Assembly: GCA_045866275.1 (NCBI GenBank)
Contig: BAAFRX010000006.1
Span: forward strand, 1-64,000
DNA: 64,000 bases
Reading direction: 5' to 3'
Origin: Sideroxyarcus sp045866275
Lineage (GTDB): Bacteria > Pseudomonadota > Gammaproteobacteria > Burkholderiales > Gallionellaceae
A program made the translations under genes and the position numbers. Shown here in pieces: positions 8,217-15,805 of the stretch (positions are counted from its first letter, which is position 1; the number at the start of each line of letters is the position of its first letter). The notes under the pieces were generated by a model, which had not been told where the DNA came from, did no database searches, and was given only the letters and a program-made list of their open reading frames with translations.

Positions 8217-8929
8217 ATCTGCGCGAATTCTTGTGGGCATTCCGGCCTCACCCTTCCCCCGCCCTGTTCTCCGAACGCCTGAAGAGCGGTCTCGCGGGCG
8301 GACTGGGCATCCTGTTGCTGGCGTGGGCGCTGCACCTGCTGGCGCAGCCGCAGTTTCCATTGATGCTATTGGGCTCGATGGCGGCCTCGGCGGTATTGCT
8401 GTATGCGGTGCCGCACAGTCCGCTGGCGCAGCCGTGGAACCTGATCGGTGGCCACCTCATCTCGGCGCTCGCCGGCTGGCTCACCATCTCCTTCGTGCAC
8501 GATCCACTGGCGGCCGCCGGCCTCGCCGTGGGCCTGGCCATCTTCCTGATGTATGTGCTGGATTGCCTGCACCCGCCCGGCGCGGCCACCGCGCTAACGC
8601 TGGTGCTCGGTGCAACGCAGTTCCAGCAAATGGGCATGGCGTGGACGCTGATCCTCGTCGCGGCCAACGCCTTCGGCTCGCTGCTGCTGGCGTTGCTCAT
8701 CAACAACGCCCTGCCGCGCCGCCACTACCCGCAAAGGCAGGCCGCTCTTCCCCCCGTGCACGCACCGGAAAAAATGCTCATGATCTTGCCGGAGCAGCAG
8801 GATATGGAGTGGGCGCTAACGCAAATGGACAGCGCGCTCGACATCAGCGTTGATGACCTCTCCGAAATCTACTGGATGTCGCAACAGCAGGCGCAAGCCC
8901 GTTACGATGCCGCGAAACAACGCGCCTGA
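8213..8929 (+). CDS. HPP-family membrane protein (possible nitrite transporter)
   Basis: 238 aa with four predicted transmembrane helices and the family-defining HPP motif in CLHPPGAATAL, followed by a hydrophilic C-terminal tail of about 60 residues. HPP proteins from plants and cyanobacteria have been reported to transport nitrite. Here the gene overlaps the nsrR stop (ATGA) and lies divergent to nirS, so nitrite handling is a reasonable hypothesis. The start at 8213 is set by the overlap; longer in-frame starts lie inside nsrR. The C-terminal tail (QQDMEWALTQMDSALDISVDDL) is acidic and unlike a CBS domain. Confidence 0.85.
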   Translation: MNLREFLWAFRPHPSPALFSERLKSGLAGGLGILLLAWALHLLAQPQFPLMLLGSMAASAVLLYAVPHSPLAQPWNLIGGHLISALAGWLTISFVHDPLAAAGLAVGLAIFLMYVLDCLHPPGAATALTLVLGATQFQQMGMAWTLILVAANAFGSLLLALLINNALPRRHYPQRQAALPPVHAPEKMLMILPEQQDMEWALTQMDSALDISVDDLSEIYWMSQQQAQARYDAAKQRA

Positions 8930-8936
8930 CCCCGCG

Positions 8937-9311
8937 ATGCCCCTCCTCAAAATCATTCATCTCGGTGCGGTCCTGTGCAGCTTTGCGCTGTTCTTCCTGC
9001 GCGGCGTGTGGCTGTTGCGCGCCTCGCCCGTGATGCGGCAACGCTGGGTGAAGATCGCCCCGCACGGCGTGGACACCGTGCTGCTCGGCAGTGCGGTCAT
9101 GCTGGCCTGGCAGCTCGGTGTCACCCCGTTCAACGCGCCCTGGCTGGCCGCCAAGATCATCGCGCTGTTGATCTACATCGCCCTCGGCATGCTGGCGTTC
9201 CGCTTCGCGCGCACGACCGCGCAGCGCCTCGGCGCATGGCTGGCCGCGCTGCTCGTGTTCGGCTACATCGTGGCCGCCGCGATCACGCACGACCCGCTCC
9301 TCTCACTGTAA
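8937..9311 (+). CDS. SirB2-like membrane protein
   Basis: 124 aa with four hydrophobic helices, beginning MPLLKIIHLGAVLCSFALFF, with R/W-rich loops and an HGVDTVLLGSAVML second helix. This pattern is that of the SirB2 family, originally named for invasion-gene regulation but functionally undefined; its conserved histidines could bind haem. It starts 7 bases after the HPP gene and is followed 10 bases later by hemerythrin, so it belongs to the same nsrR-led operon. An alternative start at 8907 would overlap the HPP gene. Confidence 0.75.
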   Translation: MPLLKIIHLGAVLCSFALFFLRGVWLLRASPVMRQRWVKIAPHGVDTVLLGSAVMLAWQLGVTPFNAPWLAAKIIALLIYIALGMLAFRFARTTAQRLGAWLAALLVFGYIVAAAITHDPLLSL

Positions 9312-9321
9312 AACGCGAACC

Positions 9322-9849
9322 ATGAACGATCCTTTCAACACCCCGGCCGCTCCCGGATTTGACGACCCGCTGGAAATGCTGCGCGCCTGCCACGGCCGCA
9401 TCACCGCACAATGCGACACCCTGAACCGGCTGGTGACCCATTTGCAGACGCACGGCAACGACGAACAGGCGGCGCAGGCGGCACGCGCCATCCTGCGCTA
9501 CTTCGATACGGCCGGTCGGCACCACCATCAGGACGAGGAACAGGACCTGTTCCCCGTGCTGCGCGCCAGCGGCGATGCGCGGGCCGCGCAATACATCGTC
9601 CGCCTGCTGGCCGAACACAAGGAACTGGAATCCGCCTGGCGAGCCTTGCGCCCGCTGCTGGCAGCTATCGCCGAAGACCGCGCCAACACGCTGGATGCAG
9701 ACGTTGCCGCATCTTTCATCGACGGCTACGCGCGCCATATCGAATTCGAGAACGGCACCCTGCTGCCGCTGGCTGCAACCCTGCTGCACGCCGCGCAACT
9801 GCAAACGCTGGGGCGCAGCATGGCGGCGCGGCGCGGAGCGTCAAAGTGA
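9322..9849 (+). CDS. Hemerythrin-like (HHE) protein
   Basis: 175 aa, all-helical. Di-iron ligand motifs of the HHE family occur in order: H-G-R-I near residue 24, HHHQDEEQDLFP (about 68-80), EHKELE (about 98) and HIEFENGTLLP (about 139). Cytoplasmic hemerythrins of this type bind O2 or NO, and YtfE/DnrN relatives repair NO-damaged Fe-S clusters. The cysteine-containing N-terminal domain of YtfE is missing here. It lies in the nsrR operon, so a role in NO scavenging or repair is likely. The last codons overlap the GTG start of the flavoprotein. Confidence 0.85.
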   Translation: MNDPFNTPAAPGFDDPLEMLRACHGRITAQCDTLNRLVTHLQTHGNDEQAAQAARAILRYFDTAGRHHHQDEEQDLFPVLRASGDARAAQYIVRLLAEHKELESAWRALRPLLAAIAEDRANTLDADVAASFIDGYARHIEFENGTLLPLAATLLHAAQLQTLGRSMAARRGASK

Positions 9850-11069
9850 ACAAGGCAGCACCCGTCGCCGTGATCGGCGGCGGACCCGCCGGATTGATGG
9901 CGGCGGAAGTGCTGGCGCAAGTCGGGATTCGCGTCGATGTCTATGACGCCATGCCCAGCGTGGGACGCAAGCTGCTGATGGCGGGCAAGGGCGGTCTGAA
10001 CCTCACGCATGCCGAGCCGTTCGCCAGTTTCGTCACCCGTTACGGCACTCGCCGGAAATGGCTTGAGCCAATGCTCGAAGCCTTTTCGCCGCAATCCCTG
10101 CGCGCATGGGCACAAGAGCTCGGCGTCGAAACGTTCGTCGGCACCTCGGGGCGCGTATTCCCGCAAGAGATGAAAGCCGCACCGCTGCTGCGGTCCTGGC
10201 TGCACCGGCTGCGCAAACAGGGGGTGCGCTTCCACATGCGCCATCGCTGGCTGGGCTGGGATGAATCAGGCGCCTTGCGTTTTGCCACCCCGCACGGTGA
10301 ACAGATATTGTATGCCGGGGCCACCCTGCTCGCGCTCGGCGGGGGCAGTTGGCCGCAACTCGGTTCTGATGGCAGATGGGTGGCGTTGCTCACCCGGCGC
10401 GGCATCCCCATTGCGCCACTGCGCCCAAGCAACTGCGGCTTCGACATCGGCTGGAGTGAACACTTCCGCCAGCGCTTCAGCGGCGAACCTCTGAAATCCG
10501 TGGCTGCCACCTGCGGCACCCTGCACCAACGAGGCGAATGTCTCATCACCGAACACGGCATCGAGGGCGGGCTGATCTACGCCCTCTCCGCCCCTTTGCG
10601 CGATGAAATCGAGACCAACGGGCACGCCATGCTGATGCTCGACCTGCTGCCGGACTGGACGGCGGAGCGCGTGCAAGAGGCGATTGTGCATCCGCGCGGA
10701 TCGCGTTCGCTCTCCAGCCATCTCGCCAGCCGCCTCGGATTGAAGGGCGCGAAGGCCAATCTGCTGCGCGAAGTGTTGAGTGCAGCGCAGATGCAGGACG
10801 CGCAACGTTTGGCGCAGACCCTCAAACAGTTACCGTTGCGCCTCACCGCTCCGCGCCCGCTCGCCGAAGCCATCAGCAGCGCCGGCGGCGTCCCGTTCGA
10901 AGAACTGGATGCAAACCTGATGCTGCGCAAACTACCCGGCGTGTTCGTCGCCGGCGAAATGCTGGACTGGGAAGCGCCCACCGGCGGCTATCTGTTGAGC
11001 GCCTGTTTCGCCAGCGGTCGTGCCGCCGGCAATGGATTTCTTAGCTGGCTATCTCAGCCACATCCATGA
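9846..11069 (+). CDS. NAD(P)/FAD-dependent oxidoreductase, HI0933/TIGR03862-type
   Basis: 407 aa. The N-terminal FAD-binding Rossmann motif VIGGGPAGLMAAEVL is followed by GRKLLMAGKGGLNLTH, typical of the HI0933-like flavoprotein family. The C-terminal GVFVAGEMLDWEAPTGGYLL closes the FAD site. The GTG at 9846 overlaps the hemerythrin TGA (GTGA), showing translational coupling. No physiological substrate is established for this family. Its position after NO-responsive genes might reflect redox housekeeping during nitrosative stress, which is inference. Confidence 0.85.
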   Translation: MNKAAPVAVIGGGPAGLMAAEVLAQVGIRVDVYDAMPSVGRKLLMAGKGGLNLTHAEPFASFVTRYGTRRKWLEPMLEAFSPQSLRAWAQELGVETFVGTSGRVFPQEMKAAPLLRSWLHRLRKQGVRFHMRHRWLGWDESGALRFATPHGEQILYAGATLLALGGGSWPQLGSDGRWVALLTRRGIPIAPLRPSNCGFDIGWSEHFRQRFSGEPLKSVAATCGTLHQRGECLITEHGIEGGLIYALSAPLRDEIETNGHAMLMLDLLPDWTAERVQEAIVHPRGSRSLSSHLASRLGLKGAKANLLREVLSAAQMQDAQRLAQTLKQLPLRLTAPRPLAEAISSAGGVPFEELDANLMLRKLPGVFVAGEMLDWEAPTGGYLLSACFASGRAAGNGFLSWLSQPHP

Positions 11070-11249
11070 TGGTTGATTAAGAACCCCCGCCCAAAGGCGA
11101 TGGGTTTGCGGATCCCTATAGCGGGCTTTAACCCCCCCGTTTTTAGCGGCGGCGGTTGCACGATACGCCCGCTTGCCACATGGGGTGTTCACTCAAAACA
11201 GACACCGTATTAGAATGGCTCCACTCGCTCTCACCCCTGCTTATACCTT

Positions 11250-11855
11250 ATGTTCGATCCGCTCAAAATATCCCCGGCTGCGCAGTTGAACTCGGCCGCG
11301 CGATTCTTCCCCCCTGTCGATGCGGCTGTTGCCGGCGTGAGCCTTTTGAACATCATTCGATACGCACTCTTCCATATCGTGTTTGCGCTGCTGGGTTTGG
11401 GTCTGGTCACCTCCGCCAATAGCGCACCGATGCCGCCCGTCAGCGGAGATATCCGGGGACTTTGGGTCAATCATGCGCTTCGCGAAAAACAGAAGTTCGC
11501 GGTGTGGATCGACGATTGCGAGGGACGCCTGTGCGGGCGCATTTACTGGCTGAAAAAACCTCTGGCAGCCGACGGTCAGCCCAAACAGGATGCGCATAAT
11601 CCGGATGACACACTCCGCGCACGCTCGTTGTGCGGACTGAACATCCTGGACGGGTTTCATCGCGTCAAACAAAATTCATGGGCTAAAGGGAAGCTTTACA
11701 ATCCGCTTGATGGAAAAACCTTTGACGCCGCAATCAACCTGTTGCAGGACGGATCGATCAGCGTTCGGCCTTATATCGGCACCCCTTTATTTGGCAAGAC
11801 GCTGCGCTGGGTACGCACGCAAAAAACACTCCCGAAGTGTGATTCATCTTCCTGA
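11250..11855 (+). CDS. DUF2147-family exported protein
   Basis: 201 aa from the ATG at 11250. A hydrophobic segment (residues about 34-55, RYALFHIVFALLGLGLVTSA) acts as a signal peptide, followed by the DUF2147 pattern: GLWVN, FAVWIDDCEGRLCGRIYWL, DDTLRARSLCGLNIL and GKLYNPLDGKTFDAAI. Two cysteines flank the first half. The family is a small secreted lipocalin-like beta domain of unknown function. A GTG at about 11337 gives a shorter protein with a more conventional signal peptide and may be the true start. It stands alone, with no linked operon partner. Confidence 0.75.
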   Translation: MFDPLKISPAAQLNSAARFFPPVDAAVAGVSLLNIIRYALFHIVFALLGLGLVTSANSAPMPPVSGDIRGLWVNHALREKQKFAVWIDDCEGRLCGRIYWLKKPLAADGQPKQDAHNPDDTLRARSLCGLNILDGFHRVKQNSWAKGKLYNPLDGKTFDAAINLLQDGSISVRPYIGTPLFGKTLRWVRTQKTLPKCDSSS

Positions 11856-12023
11856 CCATCAAGGGTGTGGCGGACCACACCAAAAAATGAAAGGCCGCTG
11901 ACCTTCAGTGGGGAGGGGGGGACGGACCGATTGCTACGCGCGTTTCACGATGCTAATGTTCCAGCCCGGTGCCGGAGCGTCTTGAAGCCCGTTCCCACAA
12001 TCGCCGCCGCGCCACTCGCTAAT

Positions 12024-13343
12024 TTATAAGTCCCTGCGCCGGATGCTTTTACGAATCAGCATCACCATGAACAGCAGCGGCAAAGCGGCGGCGATGCAAG
12101 CAGCCGCGCACGCGCCGACCAGCCCCATCCATGCGCTAAGCACGACAAACAAAAACAGGTACAGCATGGTTGATACGACGTACATGCGCAAGACTTTTCC
12201 GGCATGGCCGATGGCATAGGAGGCCGCGCGCAGGGGTGAGGCCGCAAGATCAAAGGTGGCCGCCAGCAACAGCAGGGTGAGTATCGGCGCAGCCGCCATA
12301 TACGCCTTGCCCAGCAGTACACCCAGTAGCAGATCCCCCAGAAAATAGCCCGCCAGTACAAATAGCAGGCCCAATGCCCCACCCAGCAACGCAGCGGAAT
12401 AGGCAACCTGCGCAAAGGCATGCGTGCGCTGCTGCCAATGGCGGGTCAGGTCTGGCAGTGCCACCTCGCGGATGAGCACGCTCGCTTTTGACAACAGACT
12501 GGAAAAATCACGTGCCATACGCAACAGCCCCGCTTCGGCGGGGCCGAGCAGGTAACCTGCCAGCAGCATGGCGAGGTGCTTGGGTGCAATGTCCATGTTG
12601 GACTGCCAGTAGGTCACCCAGATAAAATGGCGCAACCCGGGAAAATCAGACAGGCGCGCAGCCATGCGTTCACCTTCGGGGGGGCGGCCAACATGCTGGC
12701 GGAAAATCTGCCGACCGTAGTAATGCGCAAAAAGATTATCGGTCACAAAAGCGCCGGCCAGAATCACCACAAACACCCCCAGCGGGGCATCGAACCACCA
12801 GGCCAGCAGCACCCCGAAAAAACGGATGGTCGGCGCAATGGTCATCAGCCTTCCGATCAGATCGAATTGGTCGTACAGGCGCAGAATGCCACCGGCGGTG
12901 CTGTTGCCGCTGGACAGCAGCACCAGACTATAGGCAGCCAGCAAAACAACGTGATCCGATGAAATACTCATCAACGGACCTGCCAGAGGGGCGCCTATCA
13001 GCGCGAGTGCGGTGGCCGCCAGACTGGCGCGCAAATCGACACGATGGCAAACTTTGACCAAGCGGCGCAGGGCAGACGTGTCTCCTGTATCGTGGAGCGG
13101 CACCCCCACACGGATGACCGCCTCAAACAAGCGAAAGTCGAGCAGGCCGCGCACGAGAAGAACATAGGACTGCATCAGGACCACCATGCCGAATTCGATC
13201 GGACCGAGTGCCCGCGCCATCAGCACGATGGAACCGAACTGCATCACGGCGGCGATACCGCGCCCGCGCACGAGGTGTCCAAAATTACCCAGCAGGCGTC
13301 GCATGGGACTTTTCCTGCGCGGGGTCATTTCAGATTCACTCAC
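12024..13343 (-). CDS. Polysaccharide/lipid flippase (MATE/Wzx-like) of the ceramide locus
   Basis: Integral membrane protein of up to 439 aa with about 12 transmembrane helices. It has an N-terminal FGSIVLMARALGPIEFGMVV segment characteristic of the polysaccharide-exporter branch of MOP flippases. It starts at a GTG (13343), with an ATG at 13328 as alternative; neither has a strong Shine-Dalgarno. It lies 61 bases after the serine palmitoyltransferase gene on the same strand, probably the last gene of that operon. A flippase at this place could move a ceramide-based lipid or its glycosylated form across the inner membrane. E. coli YghQ is a remembered relative. The substrate is inference. 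Confidence 0.8.
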   Translation of the reverse strand: MSESEMTPRRKSPMRRLLGNFGHLVRGRGIAAVMQFGSIVLMARALGPIEFGMVVLMQSYVLLVRGLLDFRLFEAVIRVGVPLHDTGDTSALRRLVKVCHRVDLRASLAATALALIGAPLAGPLMSISSDHVVLLAAYSLVLLSSGNSTAGGILRLYDQFDLIGRLMTIAPTIRFFGVLLAWWFDAPLGVFVVILAGAFVTDNLFAHYYGRQIFRQHVGRPPEGERMAARLSDFPGLRHFIWVTYWQSNMDIAPKHLAMLLAGYLLGPAEAGLLRMARDFSSLLSKASVLIREVALPDLTRHWQQRTHAFAQVAYSAALLGGALGLLFVLAGYFLGDLLLGVLLGKAYMAAAPILTLLLLAATFDLAASPLRAASYAIGHAGKVLRMYVVSTMLYLFLFVVLSAWMGLVGACAAACIAAALPLLFMVMLIRKSIRRRDL

Positions 13344-13404
13344 GTGATTTTTCGGAATATTGAGCGGAGCGGGCAGCCCTTACACGGTGGGTGGGTGTGG
13401 CGCT

Positions 13405-14586
13405 CTAAAGCGAGGAACGCAATTCGGCGAACACCGCGCATACGGCATCGATTTGCTCGGTGGTATGGGCCGCGCTGACACTGCAGCGAATCAGCGATAC
13501 CCCGTCCGGGGTTGCCGGCGGCAGCATCAGGTTCACATAGACGCCACGGTGCAACAATTGTTTCCAGAATTGCAACGCCTCCAAGGTGCCCTCCACAACG
13601 ACCGCAATCACCGGGCTGGCTGGTGCACCCAACTTATACCCCAACTTCGTCAGTCCGGTATGCAGGCGTTCGGCATTTTCATGCAGACGTTGGCGCAAAT
13701 GTGTCCCAGCTTCGAGCTTGCGCAATGCACAACGGGTCGAGGCAATCGTCGCGGGCGAAGGCGATGCGGTAAAGATGTAAGGTCGGCTCGAATAGCGGAT
13801 CAGATCGAGCTCGACGTGATCGCTGACGCAGAAGCCCCCTGCTCCGCCCAGGCTCTTGCTAAAAGTCCCCACAATAAAGTCGGCGTCAGCCAGCAAGCCC
13901 AGCTCCTCAACCAGCCCGCCGCCCTTTTCGCCCAACACCCCGAGCGAATGCGCCTCATCCACCATGAGATAGCCGCCAAACTCGCGTTTCACGTCCACGA
14001 TTTCCTTCAGCGGAGCGCGATCACCCAACATGCTGTAGATGCCTTCAACCAGAATCAAGGCATCGGCAGCGCGACGCCCCAAACGACGCAGGCGCTTCGC
14101 CAAATCTTCCGGATTGTTATGGCGGAAGCGAATGATTTCAGCACCGCCCAGGCGACATCCATCGTAAATACTGGCGTGGCAATCCGCATCCAGCAGCACC
14201 ACGTCGTCCGGCCCGGCCAGCGCCGCCAACATGCCCAGATTGGCTTGATACCCGGTTGAAAAAATGATGGTGTCACGCTTGCCGTAAAAAGCGGCAAGCT
14301 CTTGTTCGAGCTTGCGGTGCCCGGAGTAGCTCCCGTTCGCCATCCGCGATCCGGTCGTGCCGGTTCCCTCGAACTCCAGTGCCGTGCGCGCGGCGGCAAT
14401 GCATTCGGGATCCAGGGTCAGACCCAGATAGTTGTTGGTTCCGGCCAGGATGGTGGGACGCCCGTCAATAATCCCTTCAGTCGGTGTAATGATCCGCTCG
14501 ATCTGGACCCCAAACGGATTGATGCCCAATGCATCCAGTTGCTGCCGGGTGGCGGAAAGCGCCTTGAATTTGTCAAAGATTGCCAT
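13405..14586 (-). CDS. spt: Serine palmitoyltransferase (AONS family), ceramide pathway
   Basis: PLP enzyme condensing L-serine with a fatty acyl thioester to 3-ketosphinganine, the first committed step of sphingolipid synthesis. The 393-residue chain has the SPT-type signatures PTEG, GTNNYLGLTLDPE, GTGTTGSRMANGSYSGH, FSTGYQANLGMLAALAG and DADCHASIYDGCRLGGAE. It also has VDEAHSLGVLG and the PLP-lysine motif GTFSKSLGGAGGF, followed by RPYIFTAS. These fit bacterial SPTs (Sphingomonas, Caulobacter) better than BioF or KBL. The ATG overlaps the stop of the acyl carrier protein by one base, and the dedicated ACP, reductase and AMP-ligase upstream support the assignment. A CqsA-like or other AONS activity is the main alternative. 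Confidence 0.88.
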   Translation of the reverse strand: MAIFDKFKALSATRQQLDALGINPFGVQIERIITPTEGIIDGRPTILAGTNNYLGLTLDPECIAAARTALEFEGTGTTGSRMANGSYSGHRKLEQELAAFYGKRDTIIFSTGYQANLGMLAALAGPDDVVLLDADCHASIYDGCRLGGAEIIRFRHNNPEDLAKRLRRLGRRAADALILVEGIYSMLGDRAPLKEIVDVKREFGGYLMVDEAHSLGVLGEKGGGLVEELGLLADADFIVGTFSKSLGGAGGFCVSDHVELDLIRYSSRPYIFTASPSPATIASTRCALRKLEAGTHLRQRLHENAERLHTGLTKLGYKLGAPASPVIAVVVEGTLEALQFWKQLLHRGVYVNLMLPPATPDGVSLIRCSVSAAHTTEQIDAVCAVFAELRSSL

Positions 14587-14837
14587 TATTGCTCGCTGGT
14601 ATTGGTAAGTTTTACAACTTGGATCGCAAGATCCCGCACTGTTTTCACATCCGGAAGAATGCTGACCGGAATGGAGATATCAAAACGATCCTCCACAAAC
14701 AACAACAAATTCATCAGTTGCAGCGAATCCAAATCCAGCTCGCCGACCAATTCAGTATTTTCCTCAACTTTAACGCGGCCATGCGTGAAAGACGCCAACT
14801 CTTCGTAAAGTTGGGCGAGAACTCTCTGGTATTCCAT
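14586..14837 (-). CDS. Dedicated acyl carrier protein for sphingolipid synthesis
   Basis: 83 aa, acidic, with the phosphopantetheine attachment motif ELDLDSLQLMNLL (serine at about residue 38). It differs clearly from a housekeeping AcpP. AAGGAGTTAACA precedes the ATG, which starts 2 bases after the reductase stop, and the gene ends one base into the spt start. In Caulobacter a small ACP next to spt (AcpR) carries the acyl group for the SPT reaction. The same role, charged by the AMP-ligase encoded first in this operon, is inferred here. Confidence 0.88.
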   Translation of the reverse strand: MEYQRVLAQLYEELASFTHGRVKVEENTELVGELDLDSLQLMNLLLFVEDRFDISIPVSILPDVKTVRDLAIQVVKLTNTSEQ

Positions 14838-14839
14838 TG

Positions 14840-15805
14840 TTAACTCCTTGTTACCCTGCTGTATTCTGTTTTTTCGAAGGTGGAAGCCAATCCCTGCTCA
14901 AGTCTGAAGGCGGGCTGCCAGCCCACGATGCGCATAAATTCTTCACTGTCGCTCACCCAGTCAGCATGCGTGATTTCCTTCACCTTCCCGGGCGTCAGCA
15001 TCGGGGCATACCCCAACAGCCTGGACGAAGCAAGATTCATATACGCGACCAGATTCAGGAGTGCCACAGGAATCGGTATTCGACGCACCGGAGCGCCGCT
15101 GCGCAAGACTCGCCCCGCAATGTCCAACACCATCCCCCAGTCGTATCCCCCGACACAGCCATCATCGACCTCAAAAACCCCACCGTACCCGGCATCCGCT
15201 TTGAGCCATTCTAGCACAGCACCCGCCAAATCCTCCACGTATATCATGGAGAAACGCCGTCCCGCGCCCGCAGGAATCGGCGCATAGCCGCGCGCGATAC
15301 TGCGGAAGAGCGGAAGCAATTCACGGTCTCCCGGCCCGAACACTGCGGGGGGGCGTATCACGGTCCAACGCAAATTTTCAGCAACCGATTTAAGCGCACA
15401 TTCACCGCGCCACTTGCTCCCGGCATAGTGCGACAACTCCGGCGCACGAGCAGCCAACGAAGATATCAGGAGAAACCGCGGGGATTGGGTCTGGCGCGCC
15501 GCAGCCTGGGCGATGCGCAGGGTGCCACGCTCATTGACGCGGTCGAAATCGGCCCGGCTGGCACCGCGCACGACGCCCGCGCAATGAATCACGGCATGCG
15601 TGTCCGCCACCAGCGCATTCAAGGCCGCGTCATCGTCAAGATCACCCGGAAGCCATTCAACCCCGGGCAACTCGGGTGGGGTTCGCCCGTTTCGCGGCCG
15701 ATATAGCGCACGCACCCGCCATCCCGCTGCATTCAGGCGAAAAAGGATGGATCGCCCCACGAATCCAGTCGCACCCGTCAGTGCAAGCACGGCAGGAATG
15801 CTCAA
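14840..15805 (-). CDS. cerR: NAD-dependent epimerase/reductase, CerR-like ceramide reductase
   Basis: Extended short-chain dehydrogenase. The N-terminal nucleotide-binding motif TGATGFVGRSI, the catalytic YAGSK (Y-x3-K) and VIRPPAVFGPGDRELLPLF are visible, and the length is about 321 aa. In Caulobacter the epimerase-like gene beside spt reduces the 3-keto group of the ceramide intermediate. Synteny (AMP-ligase, reductase, ACP, SPT) supports the same job here. The start is taken as TTG 15805, which overlaps the upstream TGA (TTGA); a GTG at 15790 is possible, and no ATG occurs near the Rossmann motif. Confidence 0.82.
   Translation of the reverse strand: MSIPAVLALTGATGFVGRSILFRLNAAGWRVRALYRPRNGRTPPELPGVEWLPGDLDDDAALNALVADTHAVIHCAGVVRGASRADFDRVNERGTLRIAQAAARQTQSPRFLLISSLAARAPELSHYAGSKWRGECALKSVAENLRWTVIRPPAVFGPGDRELLPLFRSIARGYAPIPAGAGRRFSMIYVEDLAGAVLEWLKADAGYGGVFEVDDGCVGGYDWGMVLDIAGRVLRSGAPVRRIPIPVALLNLVAYMNLASSRLLGYAPMLTPGKVKEITHADWVSDSEEFMRIVGWQPAFRLEQGLASTFEKTEYSRVTRS

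Noticed and set aside
11864..11881. Hairpin GGTGTGG-CGGA-CCACACC after the DUF2147 gene as terminator
   Set aside because: On the plus strand it is followed by A residues, not T. On the minus strand there is no T-tract after it, so neither direction fits an intrinsic terminator.
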